This document shows, piece after piece, positions 20,150 to 32,262 of a DNA stretch of 64,000 nt. A model generated the notes under the pieces. That model did no database searches, had not been told where the DNA came from, and saw only the letters and a list, made by a program, of their open reading frames with translations. Both the position numbers and the translations under genes were made by a program. This DNA is from Meandrina meandrites. Taxonomy: Eukaryota; Cnidaria; Anthozoa; Scleractinia; Meandrinidae. The stretch is taken from the NCBI GenBank assembly GCA_963693305.1, contig OY855914.1, forward strand, positions 10,002,403 through 10,066,402. Direction: 5' to 3'. How positions within the stretch are numbered: the first letter of the stretch is position 1; each line of letters begins with the position of its first letter.

Positions 20150-20685
20150 CTGCAAAAGAGAGAAAAAAAGTAAGAATGAAAACAAGGAGGAAAAAAATCA
20201 GCGCTCTAGCTTAGTGGCTAATCCGGCTGGGTCGCTTTTCTTTTGTTTCTCAAAAATTTCGTCTAAGTGCAAATGTTTTAGTAGTTTTCAAAATTGTCTT
20301 CGTTTGCAAGATATTTTGATAAACAAACTTGTAGCATTAGGAGAACTCTTTCATTCCTCTCAAATTACGAAAATGTTATGTAAAATATTTGCCAGAGCCG
20401 GCACGTTGTCGATGTGACGATATTGTGTTTCCGGAACTCCCGTATTGTTTCGATTAAAAAGAGTGCTGAACAGAAAAAAATAGTTTAGTACGCGCACCTC
20501 CGAAAATTACGTCCAAAACTAATATCACTGAAGTCGTTTTCAAATACTTTGTCAAAACACTCCCATCTAAGCTCTACTTCCCTCAATCTTCCCCATTGCT
20601 CACAGGCCTTGCAAAAACTTTTAGAGTGCTTAGGGGGATATTCAACCCCCGCTCTGTTCTGTTAAAAAATTAACGTTAAACATAC

Positions 20686-20757
20686 AGTTTGGCTAAATAT
20701 GGTAGGTTGACAAACACATCCTCGGGAAGATATTGTATACCATTTGATTTCAGAGAC
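20686..20757 (-). CDS. LRR exon 4
   Basis: A 72-bp exon, TAG acceptor, GTATGT donor, phase 2-2. It encodes 'SLKSNGIQYLPEDVFVNLPY' then 'LAK'. The second N of the core is G. The intron before it is 8.5 kb and holds the decayed long-TIR element. Confidence 0.88.
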
Positions 20758-21040
20758 CTAAAACAAGGAGGAAAAATGAAACTGTAAAATGGCAATGATG
20801 ATTAATTGGTGAACGTTTTTCTTTATTCATTTTGGTTAATTGATTAATTAATGGATCGTTTTCACTGTCACGCAATAAAAATATAAATTGAAGAACCATT
20901 CATTGAATGAGGTCAATAAAATAGGATATTATAGAAAAAAGTAAATAAGTCATCTCTCAAACTTTTAGGTCTGTGCGTTATCCCAATGTTCAGATATTCG
21001 TCGAAATGTTTTGCACAAATTTACAGAGCCCAGTATGGAT

Positions 21041-21081
21041 CCGCCATATTGGTGCACATCTGTGGTGCACCAATATGGCGG
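21041..21081. repeat. Short perfect palindrome with GCCATATTGG arms
   Basis: CCGCCATATTGGTGCAC and its exact complement are separated by 7 bases. Non-coding intronic hairpin. Confidence 0.8.
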
Positions 21082-22569
21082 CCGGAAAATACTGTAAACA
21101 TCTGGAGCTTACTTTGGTCATCTAGGCCACTGATTATCTGTACTAGACAAACAAACATTTACATAAACACATTTCCTGCTACTTAAGCTTCCAAAATGGC
21201 AAAAAAATCGCAAGAGAAATGTATATTTTTTGACAAACACGATCGTAACTGTATGTCACGCAACGCCAGAACTCTAAAACTCAAAGTGCGCTGGTTTCCA
21301 AACGAAAGACCCTATTGAGCTGAAAAGTTGCAAACAGATATAATTTTAGTACTTCTTATGCCTGATGCAGATGCAAACTTTGGTGTCTCTTTAGATTTGA
21401 ATTTTAGTACCTGATGACATCACGTGAAAACGATCTAGGCTCATTTTCACGAAATAGAGAACACTTGAATCAATTAGCTGGAGAAGCCTGACTGGTGATT
21501 TGGTTAAAGAAATCCGTTTATAGTAACCTACGGCTCGAGTCTCGCCGAAGTCAGAATAATTTGATGTTTGACCTATACATGTATTTTTTAACCTTTGACC
21601 CCGATGCCATTGAAAATCGTTATTTGGCTCAAGTGCACGGTTTAAGTTATTTTTTTTTATCACTTATTGGGCAGAAACAACCCTTTGTATTACGTTTGTA
21701 TTATCCTACCCAATCGACGAGCAAGTGCGATACATTGGCGGTCGTTCAGTATAAAGTACTTGTTTCTCCCGTGCACCAAAAAATGCATGCACAACTTGCG
21801 GGAAAGTTCCTGTTGTCCGAAACAAAGATAATATAGAAAAAAGCTTAAATCAAAGCGTACAAGGCGTTGTGTCTCTAATACTTTTAACCCAAAATAAAGA
21901 GTTCCGACAATTGAAACCTTGAAGCTCACATCACTGATCGCCGATATCAAGTTTACTTTTTTTTTCGTTCAGTCAACTGGGACTTTCACGCACCGGGAGC
22001 ATATTTTTGGTTCACAGGACGGACAAGTGGCAACAGGAGTTTTCTTAAGTAATTTGATGTGCTGAAAACGAAAATGCTTGTTTTGTTACGATCTTCAGTC
22101 TCAAAATGACGTCACAAAAATCTCCAAACTGAAATGCGGTCACAAAAATGACATCGAAAATTACGTCACTCCAATGATAAATACGTGGAAAAGGACGAAA
22201 TACGTTTCTCTAATTTGGATCTTGTAATGTCAATTCACTGACAATTTGTTTCTTTCTGTATAAATTGAGGTCATAAGTATGTGGTCTCATGGAGTAACAG
22301 CTCCAAACAGTCCTCGGAAAACACGCAGTCATGTAGCCAAGTCAACTGGAGCAATTGCATCTTTTGTCAAAACAAAAGACCCAAATATTACGATTGTCAT
22401 CTGTAATGGCATTTAAAATAAGCGATCAAATTGTTGAAGCTTCAAAAATCTAATACAAAGTTTGAGTTCGTTTGGCTGAACAAAATCCCATTTTCTATGT
22501 CTCAGTGCACTGAACAGGTCTTCGCAAAAAGCAGAACGTGAAACGAACTGAAGGAGAGTGATCTACCGA

Positions 22570-23290
22570 TATGATTTGGTTGTGTGAAGGGATGGAATAT
22601 GCTGTTGACAAAGGTTATGTTATCAAATTAAACGAGGCGTCGGATAGATATGTGGCACTGGCAGAAAAAGCAGAAATTAAAGTTCTTCATTAGCCGCAGA
22701 TCAACATTTAAATACAAGCTGCTGCTCAGAGGGACGTCCACCAGAACGTCTGAATTTAACTTGCGTGTCCCTACGAAATACGCCAATATTGCTGAATCCA
22801 AACTGGCTAATGAGAGTGCTGGCACCGATGACTTGCTTACAATGCCAACATACGAGCAGCACGAGGATATTTTTTCTTTCTCTGGTTCATGTTGCATTAT
22901 TGAAACTACGCGGGAGGCTGGTCTCAAAGGTCTAAGCGTCAGTGAGCAAGATGCCATTGATTGTCTTTTAGACAGTTTATTCGTGTTTTTACGGCTCTTG
23001 CTTGGAGGTAAAAACTTCTACGTGGAGAAACCGCTAAAGGAACAGGAAGCTGAGCTAGGTGCAGAGTGCTTCCATGGGCTCAAGAAATCGTCCATGGGGT
23101 GAGTGGTGGAAAGAAATACGCACCGATCGAAGCACGTCGCACTTGGTAGCACGCTTCATCAAGTCACATGCAAGATCAAAAGATCTTGTCAAGCTTTTCA
23201 GTAAGCCTGGCCATATTTTGAGCTATGATCAACTTGCAAGTAGATACAAGCTTGGCGGAGAGCGTTTTAAGAGCGAATGTCTGCAAGAAT
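22570..23290 (+). pseudogene. Broken element gene, N-terminal part, family not recognised by name
   Basis: Protein-like plus-strand sequence in shifting frames: 'MIWLCEGMEYAVDKGYVIKL' at 22,570, then a stop near 22,691. Another frame continues with 'DAIDCLLDSLFVFLRLLLGG' and 'VEKPLKEQEAELGAECFHGL' (to 23,102). A third carries 'EWWKEIRTDRSTSHLVARFI' and 'FSKPGHILSYDQLASRY' (to 23,349). The three read as one protein with frameshifts. I believe it belongs to a repeated uncharacterised protein family common in invertebrate genomes, but cannot name a domain. Confidence 0.55.
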
Positions 23291-26200
23291 CAAACAAAAT
23301 CGGAAAAAAGCGGCAAAAGTGTGAAAACTCAAAATTGCTCAAACTCTGACTGTAAGTAGTCCATAATGAGTTATTCATCGTCATGCAATTCATTTGTCAA
23401 ATAACTCTTTCTTTCTTCAGGAAATGACGATCATAAATTTCACGGCCAGATACGGGAAAATTCGACTTGCAAATTAGTGGTTTTTAAGCTAACCACTTGC
23501 CTTTACTATAAAACCTGAAGGCATTCACTTGTTATCAGCTTATTTTACATCTTTTCCAGAATTTATTCTATAATTTCTATGAAGTTTAAATAAATTCATG
23601 ACACTAAGAGAGATCTGAAAGCAATCCCACTCTTTCTTTATGGAAATGACAAGGTAAATTTAAGAAATTATTTACCATACTACCTTTATATCAAATAAAC
23701 TGATATTTTGGAAATAAAGTCAGAAAGAAATTGCCTTTCAATTGATGTCACTTTTTGTCTGGGGAAATTAAATCGTTCTCTCTGAGAAAGCGCTAAAAAT
23801 CACGAAATCTAGCAAGTAAGAGATTGCGTGACAGACGTGACAAAGGTGGAAATTGTCATTTTTGGATATTTTAGCCAAAACTCGATAAAAACAAACTGAC
23901 TTCATTGCTGTTCATACAACAACATCATTTTCTTTTGAGAATCTACGTTTTTTGCTTGTTATATCAATCTACCGACCGTACCCACGTATAAGCAAATTCA
24001 TACTCCACAGTGGTTTTAGAATTTATGTATACACAGTTAAGACATTGTAATGTCCACTGGGGGACTGATAAACAGCCACTGGAAGTTTTAGCATAACAAA
24101 CAAAGTATCCTTTCCAAATTTCAAAACAAACTCAAAGAAGGGGCCGTCCCTTCTGTTACTGGTGGCGTGAGACAAGAAAATGGTTCATTACACTTTGTAA
24201 TATAGCGGTAGTTATACATCTTAAGCCTGTTCCAGGCATTTGGTAAGTTGGGGAGCAGCACGAAATTCTTTGGATATCCATGCTATTTGCATGTAATTGC
24301 AAACTTACGTAGTTTCGTTGTTTTCTACCATTCATGGTCAGTTAAACAACCTTTCAGTTGGGAGCCAATTTCCATGCACATTAAGGGTGTAACAAGGGAG
24401 CCATAGACTATATATATGTATGTCGATTCATATGGTGGAGAAAACCCTACAACTGAAGTTTGAGAGCAAAGATGGATCTTTCCATCTGACTGTAATTATG
24501 AGACATCTTTTGATATGGCAGATTTATCCCACACCTGCAAAAATCAAACGAACTTCCAATCTGCCAAAGCCCTTCTTGGGTTTTATGTAGGAATTTCTGG
24601 GTAGCCCCTGCGTGTTGTGTTATCTTTGGTTTCCAACTGATATGATTCTCACTGAACAGTATTCAGTGGTTTTTTTTCCATACAGAAGATTCTTTTTCGC
24701 TCAAAATGGGCCAAACAGTTGTGGATAAAACATTTGCTTATTAATTTATTCATGTTACCCGAGTGGCACGCGAAATAATTTTAATTTATTATTATAATTT
24801 ATTCTTGTTATGATTGACATGCAAAATGCTTACATAGCCAGCTTTTTCAAGACTTGTAGGCCTGTTTAACCGAGCCTCCTTTCAGAGATCCGGGAGTATG
24901 CTTCCTCGGGGAAGGTTTTTTTCTTCAGATAAAGACCACTGAAACGTGACTGTTTTACCGCACGTGCCATACGAGATAAGATGAGTGTGCTGAATGGCTG
25001 CCAATGTGTCGCATACAGGTAAACAAGCCACTATTTCCTCTGATCAGTCCAAATGACAATATTCGGGTAGATCTTGAAATATATTTCTTTCTGACATCCG
25101 AAATGATTCCCCGACTTTTTGTGGTTCTCTAATGTAAATTGAAATAGATTGCCGTGTAAGAACAACAACAACACGAGATACATTCGAGTCACGCTTTGCC
25201 TTTTTTTTATTTCTTTGGTGCGAAACAGAGTGGAATACAGGTAAACGGTTGAGATAATTCTGCCATTTTTGTTGAAAATAAATACAAAAAACGTCAGTAA
25301 AAATTCTTTGCAAGCGGACTATATGCTGCATCATTCACAGACTGAACCTAATTTTCAGGCATTGTTCTGAAATAATAATTTTCTTTACTTTACACACAAC
25401 TTACCTGATCTAACTCAGGAATAAAATTGTGTCCAGTGTCCGTGTTCTGAAAGCACCCAGTCTAGCCAGCTAAGCATGAGTTCACTTTCTGTGGTTCAAT
25501 ATTTCAGGAGAACACAACCCGCCGGAACAGTGATTCGAAATATCCTTTGCCAGTTGCGCAAAGTATTAAAGACTGCAGTCTGTTCTCATTATACTCTGAA
25601 AAGAGCACAATAACCACATTGCAGTCATTACACAGTGTGTGAGATATGCGGCAAGGCCGTGGGAAAATCCAAAGATCAAGAGGGAAACTTGTTTAGAATT
25701 AGCAACCATAACAACGATGACAAGTTGTTCAGTTTTAGTAATAAATATATATTAAGAACTAGCAACTAGAATTAGCAACTTTCTAAAATTAGTGATAGCA
25801 TTAATAAACTACTTATTAGCTCACAAAGGGATCCACATAACACAACATCCAGGTGAAAGAAATGGTATAAACTGGGTACACTTTGCACGCAAAAGGGGGG
25901 GAAAGCTTTAACAGAAATCAAACGCTGTTTTTTTTTTCACAAAAAGGTCATGAATGGCAAATTCATGCGTAGCAATAAGATCTTTTTATTTTCATGTAGT
26001 TTATAGGGCCAAAATATTTGAAAATGACAATTTCCACCTTTGTCACGTCTGTCACGCAATCTCTTATTTGCTTGATTTCGTGATTTTTAGCGCTTTCTCA
26101 GAGAGAACAATTTAATTTCCCCAGACAAAAAGTGACATCAATTGAAAGGCAATTTCTTTCTGACTTTATTTCCAAAATATCAGTTTATTTGATATAAAGG

Positions 26201-26590
26201 TAGTATGGTAAATAATTTCTTAAATTTACCTTGTCATTTCCATAAAGAAAGAGTGGGATTTCTTTCAGATCTCTCTTAGTGTCATGAATTTATTTAAACT
26301 TCATAGAAATTATAGAATAAATTCTGGAAAAGATGTAGAATAAGCTGATAACATGTGAATGTCTTCAGGTTTTATAGTAAAGGCAAGTGGTCAGCTTAAA
26401 AACCACTAATTTTCAAGTTGAATTTTCCCGTATCTGGCCGTGAAATTTATGATCGTCATTTCCTGCCAAAAGAAAAAGTTATTTGACAAATGAATTGCAT
26501 GGCGATGAATAACTCATTATGTACTACTGACAGCCAAAGATTGAGCGATTTTGAAATTTTGAAGTTTGCCACTCAATGTTTGATTTTTGT
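23285..26590. repeat. Nested 3.3-kb inverted repeat with about 590-bp arms
   Basis: Left arm 23,285-23,877 and right arm 26,008-26,590 are inverted copies with few changes, for example TGACAGACGTGACAAAGGTGG near the inner ends and GAAATTTATGATCGTCATTT in the right arm. The outer ends include a piece of the broken gene. The 2.1-kb loop (23,878-26,007) has no recognised gene. Confidence 0.8.
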
Positions 26591-26808
26591 GGACACCTGC
26601 TCTTAAAGACTTTGGATCCTGAGACTGGTATGTTATGCCAGCAAATCTGGTGCATGAGAAATTTATTCATTTCTCTGCAGCTAGATGAAACGGCAAAAAT
26701 ACTTTTCATGCAACTCAAATTGAAGCATGGCAAAAGAGAGTAGAAAGTAATGAAATGTTTTAAAATTTGAACCTCTCAACTTAGCACAGTCGTAGTGTTC
26801 CATAGTCA

Positions 26809-27930
26809 ATGGATAGGATTTATTATCCAGTAGAGGTGAAACGAAGTTCTCCTAGGGCAGTTGAAAATAATGGTTTGACTGCTAAAGATGACAACGATAC
26901 TGTCCGTACTGCTCAAGGAAATGATCTGGCGTTCAACATGTTACGACATCATCCAGAAATAAGAAGTGTGTGGACAGAATTAAATCACTCACTGTCTCAG
27001 AATGAACAAAAAGTAACAACAATAGAATACAAGCCAATTATTCGAGCTCCACTACATGAATGCGACACCCTCGATACCGTTGTTAAAAGGTGCATGTACA
27101 TATCAACCACACTATATAGCTAATGAAGAAGAAGCCTATTATACAGTTTGGGGTCTTCATATATCAATGTACTTCCTAAAGGCGATTGGAAAACATATGA
27201 ATGGATCAGGCTTGGTGGAAACATGGGTCGATAGTGGACTTCTTGGTCAAAATGCAACCGAGTATGTCGCGAATGGAAACGCCTACAAAAGAGCTTTGCG
27301 TGCTCACAGATTGCTCTGCAGTCATTGTGGTCGCTGCTGATGCCTTCCCTGCAAGAGTCCTGCCAGAAATCGCACGCAGATTTTTTGCCAAGAAATATCT
27401 GCCGTTGCTTGCTCTCCAGAAAATGCAGGAGCATTGATAGCATCTCTGAAATCACCAAGAGTACATAAGGAGCTCGACGAATTTATAGCGCAAAGATCCG
27501 GAGAAAATGTCAATTTTACGTTTTGGTATGGAGCATGGAATGATCACACGGGCTAAGAGCGAGGGGATATGGGATCTACTTGCACAGTTTCCGCCGCTTA
27601 TTGCCATAATTGTTTCAGGTATGATCAATTCAATTATTTAAGTTGGTGTCAGTGTACGTCGCAGAGATGGAGCAGTTGCCATAAAAATTTTAAGAAGATT
27701 TTAAGTAGGGCAACTTCGTTGTCAAATGGAATGCAAGCAATTGCAAGTTCAGCCAGGTCAGACCTGGTCACAGTCTTGAACAGTTAAATGGGATAGGAAA
27801 AAGGGGAGGAGAGATCCTGGCCATAGCCAAGACGCCATCAGCATTGAGTAGATAGGCTCTGTTCTATAACCATCAGTCACAAATTGCTGATACTACACAC
27901 AAGATGTTCGGATTGTACCAAGAAGACAAG
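26809..27930 (+). pseudogene. Broken element gene, C-terminal part
   Basis: Plus-strand fragments in three frames: 'EYKPIIRAPLHECDTLDTVV' (frame from 26,809), 'GLHISMYFLKAIGKHMNGSG' and 'WVDSGLLGQNATEYVANGNA' (frame from 27,056), 'VHKELDEFIAQRSGENVNFT' near 27,460-27,525, and 'EILAIAKTPSALSR' plus 'YNHQSQIADTTHKMFGLYQE' near 27,808-27,925. Stops and frame changes separate them. It looks like the downstream half of the gene started at 22,570, interrupted by the nested inverted repeat, and also seems to have lost a segment near 27,120-27,150. Confidence 0.55.
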
Positions 27931-28412
27931 TTTTCCCACAACGTGTCTTCTATACTCCTGGTAGGAAAGGTCGTGACAAGAATTCCAGAATTCCATGACG
28001 GTTACGGTAAAGATTTTAACTTTTATCCACTGTTGAACACCTTTTAAAGCCAACATGACGCAAGATCTGTTTCATTTAGCATTTCAAATTTTGTGGCCAT
28101 GTACGCAGTTAAATAGCAAACAAACAGATTTTGACCTAAATGCGACGTCATGTAATGACGTCACAGTTTGCCTAGAATCCTCTCTGCAGCCTTAACTAAA
28201 TAAACTAGCAGGAACCAGGCAGGAGGCAATTTATTTGATATTTGTAGCTGCAAATAAAGTGCATCTTCTTCTTGTACAAATTAAACATTGCGATAACGTC
28301 ATTTAGGACGTCATTTTTGTGACGTCATTTTGAGACTGAAGATCGTGATGAAAACTTTGGTAACAAGCATTTTCGTTTTCAGCGGGTCAATTTCCTTAGA
28401 AAATTCCTGTTA

Positions 28413-29215
28413 CCAACTTTTACTAAGAAATGCCTCATTAGTTTCAAATTTCATAAAATTCCTCTAGTCTACCACTATGTAAGAAACCTCTGAACGGGTG
28501 CAAACAAAAATTCCCGATGAATCTTGAAATTTATTTCTTTCAGAATCCGAAATCATTACTGGCCATTTTTTTCTTTTGGTTAATACTACAACTGCCGTGT
28601 ACGAACACATGAAATTGACTAAAAGTTTCTGTTCCCCGATCGGGCAGAATAATTCAAAGGAAATACAAAGAAACTTTTTCTGCCCAACCAGGAGGCAGCA
28701 GTCAGAGAGCTGTTTGGAACTGGCCTGGTAAGACTCTTTCCCCAGGGGCTCCTCTTTCGTTCTGGACTTTTCTTTGCCGATTTTTTTCCCGCAGTTTCGA
28801 CTTTCTCTCGCCCCTTCAAGCGGCTGCCCCCGGGTCTCCGAGAAAGGCTTTTGTTTTCCCTCGAGGGTCTTGGCTTTTTTGCGGCATAAATTCGGCCGAG
28901 ATCAACCATGCGTGCATTGCCTGTAAGATTTGAACATGAGTCAACAAGACAATTTTTTTAACTGATAACGCAAATGTGCTTTGCCGTGAACGACTCCATG
29001 AACATGAAGCGTGAACACATAAACTAAAACCACAGTACTGGCAGTGATTGCGTCCAGATGGACTCAGCTGGAAATCATCCTCCCGTCTCTAGGAAATGTT
29101 ACGCATCGGAGACGCAGGACGCCCAGGTCGATGGATTACTGAAATGCTCAAAAATGTTTTAATTGTTTTAGACTACGTATAAGTCGTCAAAAGCCTAGCA
29201 AGGAAGCAAACTTAC
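28413..29215. other. Intronic stretch with a GC-rich patch
   Basis: A GC-rich segment (about 28,680-28,920) gives a basic minus-strand frame with no family match; I treat it as non-coding. The rest shows nothing recognisable. Confidence 0.4.
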
Positions 29216-29287
29216 AGATATGTTAAACTTTTAACATCGGAGAATATAACTGCGGTAATGTTTTGAAGATTGTTTGAGCTTAAATCC
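29216..29287 (-). CDS. LRR exon 3
   Basis: A 72-bp exon, CAG acceptor, GTAAGT donor, phase 2-2. It encodes 'DLSSNNLQNITAVIFSDVKS' then 'LTY'. Confidence 0.88.
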
Positions 29288-29628
29288 CTGCAAAGTAGAG
29301 GGATAAGTAGCAAACAAGGTAGAGCATTCAATATTTCATGCATTACATGACACTCAATTCCAGTAGGTTATTTCGTTAAGTGGATTTATCAATTATGTAC
29401 ATTTGCAGGTTATTTGCACTTATCAAAAAACTGAGATGCAACTCGCGCGCTAAGGACCTTTGGGATTTTGAACTGTTAATAGACTCCAGTAAACCCACAG
29501 AAAACCGATAGAAGCTGCTTATAAACTGGAGCACGGGAAAATTGTCAGTTAATTTAAATGCATTGATTTGGTCTTTTAGAAAAAAGATTACAATGTAGAG
29601 TGTAATTAGCCCACTGAGGATTGACTAG

Positions 29629-29754
<126 letters not shown>

Positions 29755-29836
29755 GCCGGCCTCGGTAGGAGAGAAGGAACTTGAAAGGAATTGAAATGAA
29801 TGGAAAAAAAGGAAAAAATAGCGAGGCTATACTCAC

Positions 29837-29908
29837 AACTGTCGCAGGGCTGTAAGATTTGAAAACACTCCAACTGGTAAAGTCGATAGGTTGCATGATT
29901 TCAGTATT
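29837..29908 (-). CDS. LRR exon 2
   Basis: A 72-bp exon, CAG acceptor, GTGAGT donor, phase 2-2. It encodes '[20 protein letters not shown]' then 'LRQ'. Like exon 1 it has C/S-N-L instead of N-N-I, so the first two repeats form their own subtype. Confidence 0.88.
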
Positions 29909-30078
29909 CTGGAAGCCAATATAACATTGTAAAATTACCAAAATATTTATTCATTTTTATTTCGATTGGTAATAATAACAGACCGTAAAATAAAGGTTAC
30001 CTTTCTTTACTTAGCTTGTTTTTCTTCTTCTCTTATCTGGCGCGCTAAGGCGATAAATTTCGCAATCGGTTTACTTAC

Positions 30079-30150
30079 AAACGCTGTAGATCTTTGAGAT
30101 TTGAAAAAACTCTTGCTGGTAAAATTGATAAGTTGCTTGAAGACACCTCT
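30079..30150 (-). CDS. LRR exon 1 (first visible after the cap)
   Basis: A 72-bp exon, CAG acceptor with a T-rich tract, GTAAGT donor, phase 2-2. It encodes 'EVSSSNLSILPARVFSNLKD' then 'LQR'. It follows the LRR cap exon across an 8.7-kb intron filled with the nested small gene, the minisatellite and two Penelope-like fragments. Confidence 0.87.
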
Positions 30151-30314
30151 CTGAAAAAAAATATGACTTTCTAAATTCACAAGTTTGGAAAAAACTTTTT
30201 CATACTAGACAAAAAATAATCGAATAAAAGGTGCGAACAAAAATACTTTTTTTCTCCTCGTTCGATTCTCTCAGCTGTTTCTGGTTGTAAAAAGAGAGCT
30301 TTGCGTTTGAAGCC

Positions 30315-30340
30315 ATGAGGGGACGCAGAAGACGTAAACT
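30315..30340 (+). pseudogene. Orphan copy of a 26-bp first exon
   Basis: ATGAGGGGACGCAGAAGACG... (encoding 'MRGRRRRKL') ends in CT before GTAAGT. It has the same length, start and donor as exon 1 of the nested gene at 34,347-34,372 on the other strand ('MRGRKRRQL'), 22 of 26 bases identical. No matching second exon was found to its right, so it is probably non-functional. Confidence 0.5.
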
Positions 30341-30352
30341 GTAAGTACTTAA

Positions 30353-30383
30353 AGGAATGCTAGGATATTATCCTAGCATTCCT
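30353..30383. repeat. Perfect hairpin AGGAATGCTAGGATA
   Basis: Fifteen-base arms with essentially no loop, 13 bases after the orphan exon's donor. Intronic. Confidence 0.8.
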
Positions 30384-31282
30384 AACATTCCTAACACCAC
30401 GCTCCTTGGCTTTGAGCTGCGAAAGGTGTCATAATCCGTTCCACTGTCAAAAATATTATTAATCTGATGAAGACCAGAAAAGAGTTGATCATAACACTGT
30501 CGACTAAATAATTTTGTAATGTTGCCGGCGATTATATAAAGCGCGCTGTGGTAAACGTCTGTGATTTCGGTTTATTAAAATGTTGTCGATGTACACCAGC
30601 AAGGAATTCGAGCCCACAAGGAACCCGCTTATAGATAATTGCCGAAGAAAGAGTGAGGAGAAACGAATTCTAAAACCATACACAGCTAATTACTCCGGAG
30701 GCCGAAAAAAAAATACAACGGGACTGCTGTATCGGTAGTCCGATAACCGAGCCTATCAGAAAAAAGCGATAGAATTATGGAATTGACGAACGCGTCTTAT
30801 AACGGCAAACAACTTACCAAACAAATAGTTGCATGATGAGCGGCCTGCAATAATATAAAGGAATTTTCCTATGAAACATTTTTTAAAGGCCAGAGCAGTT
30901 CAAGTCTTATACTGCGAGCGTAACGGCCTTTTGCGAACTGGTGCGTAGAGAAATGATAACCGCGAGCGTACAAAACTTACTAAATAAAAACGAATTCCAC
31001 GTACCCCTGCGCTAAGCTGCCCTCTGACTGAAGCTCGTCGTTCCAGTCTTGAGGGCTTTAGGGAAGAATGTACTGAGAAATACTATACATTTTGCTGTAG
31101 CAAACCACGAACAAGCCGTAGCGACACACTAACAGGCTCGTAAAGTCATGAAACTGATTTTTAGATCAGTATCAAAGCAAGGCCTTCTAGCTCGATATTT
31201 AAATAAATTTTATGGGCGCAGAAGGCCGTAATGTTTCTATCTTCAGCATATTGTACAATGTACAAGTGTACCCACAAGCATG
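30384..31282. other. Intronic stretch, nothing recognised
   Basis: No open frame, exon pair or element ends noticed. Confidence 0.4.
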
Positions 31283-31379
31283 TAGCCTGCGTGCAGCCGT
31301 CTCCTATTTCCTTTATACGGCGAAATCGGGACCCTTTTTCGCCGTATGAAGAAAGCAGGAGACGGCTACACGCAGGCTA
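31283..31379. repeat. Palindromic element with 42-bp arms
   Basis: Arms run TAGCCTGCGTGCAGCCGTCT through TATACGGCGAA and back, with a 13-base loop. One short mismatch zone (TATTTCCTT versus GAAGAAAGC). Confidence 0.8.
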
Positions 31380-31634
31380 GCAAGCATGCACATCGTATTA
31401 ATATTTTTAGCTTATTCCATGACGCTGTACCACCTTACGGACAAACAAAAACACGTGGCCACTAATGATTGGTATCTTTGAATAAATGAAATTCATAGCG
31501 CTGGGCGTGCCACCTTGCAGCACGGACTAAAACAATTATATCGTGCCTCTGATGAGTATCTCCGGGTTGCGGACTGAAAAAAAAATCCACCAATTGAAAG
31601 ACAAAACATCCGTATCATTAAAATTACAATTACA

Positions 31635-32262
31635 GTTCCGATGGAGAAAATATTAAGCGCAGATCTACTATTAGAATTGCAGGTTACATCGAACTGTATG
31701 AGGTGTGCTACCCGCCAGTTCCGATGGAGAAAATACTAAGCGCTGCTGTATCATTAGAATTGCAGGTTACATCGAACTGTATGAGGTGTGCCACCCGCCA
31801 GCTCAGATGGAGAAAATATTAAGCCCTGCTGTATCATTAGAATCGCAGGTTACATCGAACTGTATGAGGTGTGCTACCCGCCAGTTCCGATGGAGAAAAT
31901 ATTAAGCGCTGCTTTATCATTAGAATTGCAGGTTACATCGAACTGTATGAGGTGTGCCACCCGCCAGCTCAGATGGAGAAAATATTAAGCGCTGCTGTAT
32001 CATTAGAATCGCAGGTTACGTCGAACTGTATGAGGTGTGCCACCCGCCAGTTCCGATGGAGAAAATATTAAGCGCTGCTGTATCATTAGAATGGCAGGTT
32101 ACATCGAACTGTATGAGGTGTGCCACCCGCCAGTTTCGATGGAGAAAATATTAAGCGCAGATCTACTATTAGAATTACAGGTTACATCGAACTGTATGAG
32201 GTGTGCCACCCGCCAGCTCAGATGGAGAAAATATTAAGCGCTGCTGTATCATTAGAATTGCG
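31635..32262. repeat. 83-bp minisatellite, 7.6 copies
   Basis: The unit begins GTTCCGATGGAGAAAATATT and includes AACTGTATGAGGTGTGCCAC near its end. Copies start every 83 bp from 31,635 and differ by a few bases (GTTCCGA versus GCTCAGA; CTGCTGTATC versus CAGATCTACT). Overlapping 66-residue frames with 83-base offsets come from the repeat, not from a gene. The last copy is cut at 32,262. Confidence 0.95.

Larger units (their letters stand above)
22031..28412 (+). mobile_element. Decayed long element with terminal inverted repeats
   Basis: A region at 22,031-22,121 is repeated in inverted form at 28,313-28,412: both carry CTGAAAACGAAAATGCTTGT and ATCTTCAGTCTCAAAATGAC followed by GTCACAAAAAT. 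Between them are two parts of one broken gene (22,570-23,290 and 26,809-27,930) and a nested 3.3-kb inverted repeat. The true outer ends and any target duplication could not be fixed. Superfamily unknown. Confidence 0.5.

Noticed and set aside
22650..22957. Minus-strand 109-residue frame
   Set aside because: Shadow of the plus-strand broken element gene.
28619..28909. Basic 96-residue minus-strand frame
   Set aside because: GC-rich patch with low-complexity Arg/Lys/Ser content; no motif, splice context or homologous look.
31635..32262. Regular repeats that might suggest a CRISPR array or a repeat protein
   Set aside because: Units are directly adjacent with no spacers, 83 bp is out of frame, and the setting is eukaryotic intron.
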